A program made the position numbers and the translations under genes. The notes beneath the pieces were generated by a model. That model saw only the letters and a program-made list of their open reading frames with translations, had not been told where the DNA came from and did not search any database. A DNA stretch of 31,274 nt. It comes from JACJWR01 sp964627505 (GTDB lineage: Bacteria > Actinomycetota > Actinomycetes > S36-B12 > UBA10799). Shown here piece by piece: positions 16,250 through 23,845 of this stretch. Within the stretch, counting starts at the first letter, position 1. The number at the start of each line of letters is the position of its first letter. The DNA lies in assembly GCA_964627505.1 (NCBI GenBank), contig CAZVKB010000020.1, forward strand, positions 1 to 31,274, read 5' to 3'.

Positions 16250-16675
16250 ATGCCCGATGAGGAACGTCAAACCCCGGTGAACGTGCTGCTGTACAGCAGT
16301 AATCGCGATGTGCGGGCGCAGGTGAAATCCGCCTTGGGTCGGCGACCGGCCCGGGATGTGCCCGAAATCACAGTACTGGAGACAGCCACCGAGCCGGCGA
16401 CCATCCGACGCATGGACGCCGGTGGGATCGACTTGGTGATCTTGGATGGGGAGGCGTATCCGGGTGGGATGGGTATCGCGAGACAACTCAAGGACGAGAT
16501 TTATCAATGTCCGCCGATTCTGCTGCTCACAGGTCGGCCGCAGGATGCCTGGCTGGCGACCTGGTCACGCGCGGATGCGGTGGTGCCGCGACCGCTCTCG
16601 GCATTCGATGTGGCCCGCGCCGCGGCTGGACTTTTGCGGCAGCGACTGGCCACTAGTGCGTCCGCGCAGCAGTGA
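16250..16675 (+). CDS. Atypical response-regulator receiver protein
   Basis: A 141-residue stand-alone receiver-like protein. The fold is suggested by the opening strand NVLLYSS, a phosphoacceptor-like Asp66 in DLVILDGEAYPGG, and ILLLTGRPQDAW at the fourth strand. The usual pair of acidic residues after the first strand is missing, and the conserved Lys of the fifth strand appears as Arg in VPRPLS. Phosphorylation by a normal kinase is therefore uncertain. No output domain is present. The ATG has GCGAGG upstream, and the stop overlaps the trpD start as GTGA, so the two are probably translated together. I recall similar small proteins near trpD and ctaE in other actinobacteria. Confidence 0.7.
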   Translation: MPDEERQTPVNVLLYSSNRDVRAQVKSALGRRPARDVPEITVLETATEPATIRRMDAGGIDLVILDGEAYPGGMGIARQLKDEIYQCPPILLLTGRPQDAWLATWSRADAVVPRPLSAFDVARAAAGLLRQRLATSASAQQ

Positions 16676-17794
16676 CGGGCGGAGTGGGCGACACCTCAAG
16701 CATGAACGCGGAACCGACAAGCGTGCAATGGGGCGAGGTGCTCGGGACGCTGGTCGCTGGGGAACACCTGCCTGAGGACGTATGTCGGCAGGTGATGGCC
16801 GCAATTGTGTCCGGGGGTGCCACCGAGGCCCAGATTGCCGCGTTTGCTGTGGCCTTGCGAGCCAAGGGCGAGACGGCCGAAGAAGTCAGTGGCCTTGTCT
16901 CGGCGATGCTTGATGCCTCGGTGCCGTTGCCGATCGATTCCCAAGCCTTGGATGTTGTGGGTACCGGTGGAGATCTCGCGCACACGGTGAATGTTTCGAC
17001 GATCGCCGCGTTGGTGGCTGCCGGCGCTGGGGCAGTGGTGGTGAAGCATGGCAATCGGGCCGCTACCTCCAAATGCGGTTCGGCAGATGTGTTGGAAGCC
17101 TTGGGGGTGCGCATTGATCTGCCGCCCGCGGGGGTGGCGGAGTGTGTTGGTGAAGTTGGGATCGGCTTCTGTTTCGCGCCGGTCTTTCATCCGGCGATGC
17201 GCTACGCCGGATCACCGCGGCGGCAAATCGGGATTCCAACCGTATTCAACNNNNNNNNNNCCGTTGTCGAATCCGGCCCAGCCGTCTGCCTCCCTGATTG
17301 GGGCCGCCGATGCTCGGTTGGCACCTGTGATGGCTGAAGTTTTGGCCGCGCGGAATCGGCGGGCCGCAGTGGTGCGTGGCGCCGATGGGCTGGATGAGAT
17401 CACAATCGGCGGATATTCCGACATTTGGGAGACCACAGCCAACGGGGTGCGACCTGCGCGCGTGGAGCCGACGCTGCTGGGTCTGCCGCACAACGACGTC
17501 CGCGATTTACGCGGTGGCGATGCGCAGTTCAATGCCCAGGTGCTGCGTGATGTGCTCGATGGACACACCGACGGTCCGCTAGCCAGCGTGCGGGAAGCCG
17601 TGTTGCTCAACGCAGCGGCGGCGCTTGTGGTGTGGGACGCAGCCTGTGGCCTTGGTGCATATGGAGTTGCCGATGAGCGATTCCACATCCGACTCCAGCG
17701 GGCGTTGCCGGTGGCCGCAGAATCGGTTGCGGGTGGGGCCGCCCGGGCAGTACTCGAACGGTGGATCACGGTGTCGACGCGGCTTGGTCAGTGA
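16672..17794 (+). CDS. trpD: Anthranilate phosphoribosyltransferase, interrupted by a short N run
   Basis: Second step of tryptophan synthesis: joins anthranilate to phosphoribosyl pyrophosphate. Hallmarks are the PRPP loop DVVGTGGD (95-101), NVST, KHGNRAATSKCGSADVLEALG and the magnesium/anthranilate segment around FCFAPVFHPAMRYAG. At 17251 the frame meets 10 N, after which it continues one base out of register. The family sequence FNFLGPL shows that three residues (nine bases) are missing, so the shift is an artefact and the gene is probably intact. The GTG at 16672 overlaps the receiver stop; ATG at 16702 is an alternative start. Its 3' end overlaps the converging exonuclease gene by seven bases. 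No other trp genes lie nearby. Confidence 0.93.
17251..17260. other. 10-base assembly gap inside trpD
   Basis: Ten N lie between codons for FN and PL. Nine bases encoding FLG would restore the reading frame, so the gap seems to be one base too long. Confidence 0.95.
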
Positions 17795-19515
17795 CTGCTG
17801 TCGGTTGATCCGCCGCTGGGGCTGCGCACGCGCAACAAGTCTGCTGCCGCGCTGTGCAGCGGGAGAGCCCAGGCATCGTCCACATCGACTAGGTGCACAG
17901 CATCCTCTGCGAGCCATGCGATGAGCAGGTCTGTCTCGGCCGATAGAGCAGCTGTGTGCGGCGATTGGGGTTCGGCCACATGCTCTGCCGCGGCCAAGGC
18001 GGCGGCGCAGGCCGCCCGCGGATCCCCATGTGCGGGACAATGCAGGGCCCCGGCAAGTCGTCCGAATTTCACCACATGGATGTCCCAGCCGCCTGCTCGC
18101 TGCGCGGCGGCCACGAGGGTGCCCGCCGCACTGAGCGCGCGGCGTTGCTGGACCCGATCGATGGTGTGCAGAGCCGTACGCAGATCGGCCAGCCACGCCC
18201 CGGCTTGCTCGTAGTGCTCACCTGCGGCAAGTGTCTGGATGCGCCCGAGCACGGCATCGGTGAACTCGGTGGTGTGGCCGGAAAATACCGCGGTCGCTTT
18301 CTGCACCGCCTCTTGATAGGTCGGATAGTGGTCCGGTCCGGCGCAAGGGGCTGCGCACCGACCGAGATCCGCCTGGCTACAAGGTTGTCGGGGCCGCTGC
18401 GGGCTGAGGCGTTCGCTGCAACTGCGCAGTCCCGTGGCTGCCTGCAAGGTGCTGGCGAGGGCGGCGGCGGTGCGGCTTGCCAGGGGACCCAGATAGTGCG
18501 CACCTTTGGCCTCATCTTGGGCGGGGGTGGCCACAATGCTGAGTCGGGGTGCAGCTTCTGCGGTGAGTTTCAGCCACTTTCTGCGTTCCGGATGGCGGGA
18601 CCGGCGGTTGTATCGCGGGTTGCGTTCCGCGATCAGCCGCAGTTCCCGCACAGCGGCTTCCAAAGGGGTGGCACACACGATGGGTGTCACCCGGGTGGCC
18701 AATCCGACCATTTCGGCCATCCGGGTGCGCTGTTCGCTGGCTGTGAAGTAGGTGCGCACCCGGGTTCGAATATTGCGCGAGGTACCGACGTAAAGCGATT
18801 CTCCCTGCGCATCGCTGAAGATGTAGACGCCGGGTGCGGCAGGTAGGTGATCGGCGAGATGCCGCTTGCGGCGCTGCGCCTCGCTCACCCGTGAGGTGTA
18901 GGACAGGGTCTCCTCCAGGCTGGTGACGCCCAGCGAGCCGATGCGTTCAAAAAGGCCGTGCAGGACATCCACCGTGGCTCGAGCATCGTCCAGGGCTCGG
19001 TGGTTGGGCACGGTGGTGGCGTGGAAGTGCCGGGCCAAGGTGGCCAGCTTGTGATTGGGTACCTCTTTCCGGGCCAGGACATTGCGGCTCAACCGGGCGG
19101 TGTCCAACACGGCCAGAGGCTCCCATGGGTAGCCCAAATGTTCGGCGGCAGCGCGCAGATAGCTCATGTCATAGGGGGCATTGTGGGCGACCAACACACA
19201 CCCTCGGCTGAACTCCAGGAAGGCTGGCAACGCCGCGGCGATCCGGGGCGCGTCGGCCACAATGGCATCGGTAATGCCGGTGAGCACGGAAATGAACGCG
19301 GGAATCGGTGCTGCCGGATTGACGAGGGTCTGAAACTCGCCGACACACAGTCCGGCATGGGTTTTCACTGCACCGATTTCGGTGATGCCGAGGTCGGCCG
19401 GACTGCCCCCGGTGGTTTCGAGATCGACCACACAGAATGTGACGCTGGATAATGGTGTTCCGAGGTCGTCCAGGGTGGTTTGCACACCCATATTGATCGT
19501 CGCCGGGGAACTCAT
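17788..19515 (-). CDS. DEDDh exonuclease fused to UvrC-like GIY-YIG domain
   Basis: A 575-residue soluble protein with two nuclease modules. Residues 25-190 form a DnaQ-type 3'-5' exonuclease: D31 and E33 in VVDLETTGG, D116 in HNAPYD, and HRALDDA near 172-178. After a short linker, residues 225-310 form a GIY-YIG endonuclease (GVYIF at 229-233, LYVGTS at 241-246) related to the N-terminal half of UvrC and to Cho; a cysteine-rich segment (CSQADLGRCAAPC) follows. The fusion is known from actinobacteria (Rv2191 in mycobacteria, from memory) and is thought to act in DNA repair. AAGGTGA precedes the ATG. It converges on trpD with a 7-base overlap. Confidence 0.92.
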   Translation of the reverse strand: MSSPATINMGVQTTLDDLGTPLSSVTFCVVDLETTGGSPADLGITEIGAVKTHAGLCVGEFQTLVNPAAPIPAFISVLTGITDAIVADAPRIAAALPAFLEFSRGCVLVAHNAPYDMSYLRAAAEHLGYPWEPLAVLDTARLSRNVLARKEVPNHKLATLARHFHATTVPNHRALDDARATVDVLHGLFERIGSLGVTSLEETLSYTSRVSEAQRRKRHLADHLPAAPGVYIFSDAQGESLYVGTSRNIRTRVRTYFTASEQRTRMAEMVGLATRVTPIVCATPLEAAVRELRLIAERNPRYNRRSRHPERRKWLKLTAEAAPRLSIVATPAQDEAKGAHYLGPLASRTAAALASTLQAATGLRSCSERLSPQRPRQPCSQADLGRCAAPCAGPDHYPTYQEAVQKATAVFSGHTTEFTDAVLGRIQTLAAGEHYEQAGAWLADLRTALHTIDRVQQRRALSAAGTLVAAAQRAGGWDIHVVKFGRLAGALHCPAHGDPRAACAAALAAAEHVAEPQSPHTAALSAETDLLIAWLAEDAVHLVDVDDAWALPLHSAAADLLRVRSPSGGSTDSSH

Positions 19516-19657
19516 GGCGTCACCTTAGATCGGACCTCCGACACAATCGCCCATCACCACGACAGGTGGCTAGGCTGTCGTTACCGCGGTGGCGCCGCGC
19601 CGGCCGCGCCACCCGGGTATCCGCTATTGAGCCGGTGCCGTGCGAGGAGGTGCGACG
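19516..19657. promoter_or_regulatory. Divergent promoter region of the exonuclease and the zinc-ribbon gene
   Basis: The 142 bases contain TAGGCT at 19571-19576 on the plus strand within GCTAGGCTG, a candidate -10 element that would give a leader of about 75 bases. GAGGAGG at 19644-19650 is a strong ribosome site that fixes the ATG at 19658. Confidence 0.35.
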
Positions 19658-19918
19658 ATGTCTGTAGTGGTACCCACAACAGCAACGAGATGGCGGTGTG
19701 GTGCATGCGGCAATCTCACCCGTTTCGATGTCGTGAGGTTGCGGCGCACGAAGGAGTACTGGCACTTCGACCTCGCCGGCGATGTCACGATCGAGGCAGC
19801 TGAGCCGTTGCGGGAAATCGTGGAGGCGGTGACATGTCGTTGGTGCGGCTCGGACGAGGCGATTGAGATCGTGCCGCGGCCAGAAGCGGGCGGGCCCGCA
19901 GAGGAAACCGTGCCGTGA
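19658..19918 (+). CDS. Small zinc-ribbon protein
   Basis: An 86-residue soluble protein with two CxxC pairs, CGAC near the N-terminus and CRWC about 45 residues later, a classic zinc-ribbon layout, and an acidic C-terminal tail. GAGGAGG seven bases upstream supports the ATG at 19658 over an upstream GTG. The stop overlaps the next start as GTGA, so it is translated with the CoA-transferase-type enzyme. Function is unknown; nucleic-acid or protein binding is possible. Confidence 0.8.
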   Translation: MSVVVPTTATRWRCGACGNLTRFDVVRLRRTKEYWHFDLAGDVTIEAAEPLREIVEAVTCRWCGSDEAIEIVPRPEAGGPAEETVP

Positions 19919-21108
19919 CTGAGTTGGCCGCGGCTTCGCCAACTCTGACCGGCGTACGGGTGATCGACCTCACTCGGCTGTTGCCGGGAAACTACGCCTC
20001 GCTGATGCTTTACGGCTTGGGGGCTGAGGTCATCAAGGTCGAAGAATTAGCCGGGGACGGGACTCGCGCTGTCCCGCCGTACGCCCAAAGTGGTGAATCC
20101 GGAGCCAATATTGTGCTCAACCGCGGCAAGGCCTCGATTGCACTTGATCTGAAGTCGGAGGGCGGGCGGGAGGTGCTGCTGCGCCTCATCGCCACTGCTG
20201 GCGTGCTGTTGGACTCCTTCCGACCGGGGGTGATGGACCGGCTCGGGTTGGCGGAATCGGACTTGGCCACGGCGAATCCCACGTTGGTTCATGTGAGTCT
20301 GACGGCGTTCGGCAGTCTCGGACCGCAGGCATTGCTCCCGGCGCACGACCTCAACGCGGAGTCGCTGGCTGGTCTGCTGTCGTTGAGTTCCGGCGCAGAT
20401 GGAGCGCCGTCCATGCCGGGGGTGCCGATCGCTGACTTGGCCACGGGCCTGCAGGCTGCGCTCGCGGTGGTCGCGGGTTTGCGGGTGGCGGCGCAGCCTC
20501 CGTACGGATATCGAGCTGAAGTGTCCATGATGGGAGCGGCGCTGTCTCTCACCTCGCTCGCGGCTGGCCACGTCGCGGCCGGCGGTGGCAGTGTGCCCAG
20601 CACGCCTGATCTGCTCACCGGGGGATTGGCGTGCTACCGAACCTACGAGTGTGCAGATGGCAAGTGGGTGGCTGTGGGCGCGCTGGAGCCCAAGTTCTTC
20701 ACTCGGATTGCGGCGCTGCTTGGGCAGCCAGGGTGGTCGGCGATGCAATACGACATGGCACGCCAGGCTGAATTGCAGGCGCAGATGGCCGCATTGTTCG
20801 CGCAACGCAGTAGAGACGAATGGTGTGCGTTGTTGACCGACGACGATACCTGTGTCACGCCGGTCTATGACATCGCCGAGGCATTCGCGGCTGCTGCTGA
20901 GAACACCACCGGCGCCACGGTTCAGGCAACTCGGGCTGATGGCAGTGCGGCCACGGTGAGCCGGGCTGTGCCGTGGTTGCCCGAACCGCAGGGTGCCCAG
21001 GTTGCCGCGCTCAGTGCCGATGCGCAGCGCCTATTGGCCGAACTCGGGTACTCCGAGGCCGAACGTGCGGCTCTGTCGGCAGCTAAATCTGTCGGAGGTC
21101 TCTCCTAA
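19915..21108 (+). CDS. CaiB/BaiF family enzyme, probably alpha-methylacyl-CoA racemase
   Basis: A 397-residue class III CoA-transferase-fold protein. The N-terminal TGVRVIDLTRLLPGNYAS, GAEVIKVEE and LNRGKASIALDLK are family hallmarks. Among family members it looks closest to alpha-methylacyl-CoA racemase: the HD pair (H144, D145 in PAHDLN), D174 in ADLATG and E258 in VGALEPKFF match the positions of the racemase catalytic residues as I recall them from mycobacterial MCR. The likely role is inverting 2-methylacyl-CoA thioesters so that branched-chain acids can be beta-oxidised. A formyl- or carnitine-CoA transferase role cannot be excluded. The GTG start overlaps the zinc-ribbon stop. Confidence 0.85.
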   Translation: MTELAAASPTLTGVRVIDLTRLLPGNYASLMLYGLGAEVIKVEELAGDGTRAVPPYAQSGESGANIVLNRGKASIALDLKSEGGREVLLRLIATAGVLLDSFRPGVMDRLGLAESDLATANPTLVHVSLTAFGSLGPQALLPAHDLNAESLAGLLSLSSGADGAPSMPGVPIADLATGLQAALAVVAGLRVAAQPPYGYRAEVSMMGAALSLTSLAAGHVAAGGGSVPSTPDLLTGGLACYRTYECADGKWVAVGALEPKFFTRIAALLGQPGWSAMQYDMARQAELQAQMAALFAQRSRDEWCALLTDDDTCVTPVYDIAEAFAAAAENTTGATVQATRADGSAATVSRAVPWLPEPQGAQVAALSADAQRLLAELGYSEAERAALSAAKSVGGLS

Positions 21109-21176
21109 CGTCAGGGACATGGCCACCAGAGGTGGGTCAGCACGGTCCGATTTCCCCGACGTCCCAGGAGCATGCC

Positions 21177-21497
21177 ATGTCCGAGTTCCCTCTTTCCCAA
21201 GATGACATGTCCGATCCGGAATCTCATCGTCTGGCGGCACTTGCTGTCGAACCGATCGCGCACGAGCCGGATGATGCTCTCACCATTGATTGCGCTTCCT
21301 GCGTGCTGCGCAACATCGGCTGCAGCGACTGTGTCGTCACATTTTTACTCGGAGCACCTGACGAGTTCGAGGTCGAAGAACGTCGCGCGCTGGCAGTACT
21401 GGCGGAGTCTGGGCTCGTGCCACCTTTACGATTGGTGGCGAGCCAACCCTCGGCGGAGGCCCAAAATCTCGGTTTGCCGGGTGCCGCCTGTGGATAG
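21177..21497 (+). CDS. Small four-cysteine protein, function unknown
   Basis: A 106-residue soluble protein with C39, C42, C49 and C52 (CASC then CSDC, seven residues between the inner cysteines' flanks), suited to binding zinc or an iron-sulphur cluster, followed by a helix-rich C-terminal half (EVEERRALAVLAESG). CAGGAG six bases before ATG 21177 sets the start. I recall comparable unnamed proteins beside NlpC/P60 genes in other actinobacteria. There is no DNA-binding motif I recognise. It lies 60 bases before the NlpC/P60 gene. Confidence 0.75.
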   Translation: MSEFPLSQDDMSDPESHRLAALAVEPIAHEPDDALTIDCASCVLRNIGCSDCVVTFLLGAPDEFEVEERRALAVLAESGLVPPLRLVASQPSAEAQNLGLPGAACG

Positions 21498-21557
21498 ATT
21501 GACACGTGCAACTTGAACACGGGTTAGTCTTGGGCGGTCGTCTCCGAAAGGCTGGGC

Positions 21558-22649
21558 ATGTCCCGTCATATTCCGAGTTCCCGTTGGGGGGCAGTGAGCG
21601 CTGCTGCGCTGGCATTGGCGTTGACTACCGTGGGTCCAAGTGCCCCGGCCAGTGCTGATCCCGGACAGTTGGAAACAGTGCGCACTCAACTGGCGGTACT
21701 GGAGATCCAGAGTGCGGCAGCCGCGGAACAGGCCAACGGTGCGCGTTCGGCACTGGCCCAGTCCCAAGAACGGTTGGCCCTCTTCTCCCGGCAGACCACC
21801 TCTTCGCGGATTGATCTACTCGCACAGACCAGAGCATTGGAGTTGATGGCCCGGGAACTTTACGTCAACGGAGGGTTCGCCGGCGCGGTGCTGTCCTTCT
21901 CATTGGACGATCCGGACCAATTCCTCAGCAGCCTCGACATCTTGTCCAGCGCCGGTGCAGCCCAGAGCAGCGTGGTGACCCAAGCTCGCACCACTGCGCT
22001 GTCGCTGAAGAACGCCACCGAGGCGTTGGCGCGGGAACAGCAGCGCCTCGCGGATGCCACCAGGGCGCTCGGCCAACAGGAAGCGGCAGCGGCTGCGCAC
22101 CTCGCGCAAGCTCGTGCCCTACTGGCGTCCTTGGAGGAGGCTGAGCGACAGCGTTTGGCGGCGGAAGCGCAAGCGGCCAGGGAGGCGGCACAGCGGGAAG
22201 CCGCAGAGATCCTGGCCCAGACCCAAGCGGCGCGATCGGCCGCAGGTCTGCCCCTCGATGCTGCGGGCTTGGCGGCAGCGAGCTCCGGCGATACCGCTGC
22301 AGTGGTGAGTTTCGCCCTCGCTCAGGTTGGCAAACCTTACGTGTGGGGTGCCCCGGGTCCGAACGCTTATGACTGCAGTGGACTGACGCGCGCAGCATGG
22401 GCGCAGGCTGGAGTCGCCCTGACGCACTATTCGGGCTCGCAGTACGCCCAAACCACGCCCGTGGCCACCTCAGATCTGCAGCCTGGTGATTTGCTGTACT
22501 TCTACGCAATTTCCCAACATGTGGGTCTCTACATCGGCAATGGCAAGTTCGTGCATGCTTCCAACCCCCGGACCGGCGTGGTGCTCGCCTCGCTGGACTC
22601 CTACTACCGCAGCAATCTCGTGGCCGCTTCGCGCCCGGCTGTGCGTTAG
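21558..22649 (+). CDS. Secreted NlpC/P60 peptidoglycan endopeptidase with coiled coil
   Basis: A 363-residue exported cell-wall hydrolase. A signal peptide ends near ASA (about residue 33). Two long Ala/Gln/Glu-rich coiled-coil stretches follow (36-90 and 140-230), then the NlpC/P60 domain from about 245. The catalytic Cys273 lies in YDCSGLTR, His321 in SQHVGLYIG and the third polar residue is probably His333. It resembles the Rip-type endopeptidases that cut D-Glu-mDAP bonds during division; the coiled coil would hold the enzyme inactive or tether it to a regulator such as FtsEX. The context next to pimB' matches mycobacterial Rv2190c, from memory. The TTGACA at 21499-21504 could be a -35 element but lacks a good -10. 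Confidence 0.92.
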   Translation: MSRHIPSSRWGAVSAAALALALTTVGPSAPASADPGQLETVRTQLAVLEIQSAAAAEQANGARSALAQSQERLALFSRQTTSSRIDLLAQTRALELMARELYVNGGFAGAVLSFSLDDPDQFLSSLDILSSAGAAQSSVVTQARTTALSLKNATEALAREQQRLADATRALGQQEAAAAAHLAQARALLASLEEAERQRLAAEAQAAREAAQREAAEILAQTQAARSAAGLPLDAAGLAAASSGDTAAVVSFALAQVGKPYVWGAPGPNAYDCSGLTRAAWAQAGVALTHYSGSQYAQTTPVATSDLQPGDLLYFYAISQHVGLYIGNGKFVHASNPRTGVVLASLDSYYRSNLVAASRPAVR

Positions 22650-22657
22650 CACGCTCG

Positions 22658-23845
22658 GTGTCAGCGCACACGTTAGTCGTCACTAACGACTTTCCGCCGC
22701 GAGCAGGGGGAATCCAGTCCTTCGTCTACGGCCTGGTGCAACGGCAACTGGCAGATTCGATAGTGGTGTATGCGCCGAAGTGGCGGGGTGCGGCTGAGTT
22801 TGACGCGGAGCAACCTTTTCCAGTGATCCGTCACAGCACATCGCTGATGGTGCCGGAACCGTTCGTCAACCGACGTGCCACCGAACTCCTGCGTGAGTCA
22901 GGAGCGACGCGCGTGTTGTTTGGCGCCGCTGCACCACTGGCGTTGATGGCGCCGCGGTTGCGGGCCGCCGGTGCGCAGCAGATTGTGGCCCTGACCCACG
23001 GCCATGAAGCGGGGTGGGCGAGCGTGCCGGTGGCCCGACGAGCGCTGCGGGCAATCGGTGAAGGCGTCGACACGGTGACGTACTTGGGTGACTACACCCG
23101 CACGAAGATCGCCGGCGCGCTGACTCCAGCGGCCGCAGCGCGGATGCGGCAGTTGGTGCCGGGGGTGGATGACGAGGTGTTTTCTCCCGCCAATGCTGCG
23201 GCTGGCGCGGATGTGCGAGCGCGCTATGGGCTTTCGGATCGGCCGGTCGTGGTGTGTGTGTCGCGGCTGATGCCCCGTAAGGGTCAGGACACGCTGATAC
23301 GGGCCTTGCCGGAGGTGCGCAGGCGTGTTCCCGGGGCGGCGTTGTTGATTGTGGGCGGTGGTCCCTATCGTTCCCGCTTGCAGAAATTGGTAACGACCTC
23401 TGGACTCACTGACGATGTCGTGCTCACCGGCAGTGTGCCGTGGGCCGAACTCCCGGCGCACTACGCTGCGGGGGACGTTTTTGCGATGCCGTGTCGGACC
23501 CGGAATCGTGGTCTGGACGTCGAGGGGCTTGGGATTGTGTATCTGGAGGCGAGCGCCTCTGGGTTGCCAGTCATCGCCGGCAACAGCGGAGGTGCCCCAG
23601 ACGCCGTCAGGCCGGGGAAAACCGGGGTAGTGGTGGACGGCGAGAACTTCGCCGCGGTGGCTAGTGAGGTGAGTCGGTTGCTCAGTGAACGCGAGCTGGC
23701 GGCTGCCATGGGTGCTGCGGGGCGTCAGTGGATTGAATCGACCTGGCGCTGGCCGATTATCTCTGAGCGGCTCACCACATTGCTGGCAGGCGGTGATCCG
23801 GATACTGCTCGAGGCGACGAGGATGCTGCTGCGTCCTCGGATTGA
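22658..23845 (+). CDS. pimB: GDP-mannose-dependent PI-monomannoside mannosyltransferase PimB'
   Basis: A 395-residue GT4 (GT-B fold) enzyme that adds the second mannose to phosphatidylinositol monomannoside on the inner membrane face. Seen are the N-terminal loop PPRAGGIQ, THGHEAGW (112-120), VPGVDDEVFSP, the donor-binding VSRLMPRKGQD (201-211) and the EX7E pair E289/E297 in EGLGIVYLE. All match mycobacterial and corynebacterial PimB'. The GTG start lies eight bases after the NlpC/P60 stop, implying one operon. Its last 121 bases overlap the end of the converging GT87-like gene; the final 25 residues are Asp/Ala-rich and non-conserved in appearance. Confidence 0.92.
   Translation: MSAHTLVVTNDFPPRAGGIQSFVYGLVQRQLADSIVVYAPKWRGAAEFDAEQPFPVIRHSTSLMVPEPFVNRRATELLRESGATRVLFGAAAPLALMAPRLRAAGAQQIVALTHGHEAGWASVPVARRALRAIGEGVDTVTYLGDYTRTKIAGALTPAAAARMRQLVPGVDDEVFSPANAAAGADVRARYGLSDRPVVVCVSRLMPRKGQDTLIRALPEVRRRVPGAALLIVGGGPYRSRLQKLVTTSGLTDDVVLTGSVPWAELPAHYAAGDVFAMPCRTRNRGLDVEGLGIVYLEASASGLPVIAGNSGGAPDAVRPGKTGVVVDGENFAAVASEVSRLLSERELAAAMGAAGRQWIESTWRWPIISERLTTLLAGGDPDTARGDEDAAASSD

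Noticed and set aside
17956..18846. Long open frame antisense to the exonuclease/UvrC gene
   Set aside because: The opposite strand encodes clear nuclease motifs. The antisense product is Gly/Cys/Arg-rich with no domain and is a by-product of high GC content.
21499..21530. TTGACA followed by TAGTCT as a promoter for the NlpC/P60 gene
   Set aside because: The -35 is perfect but the only -10-like hexamer is 20 bases away, too far for a standard promoter, so it was not listed as a feature.
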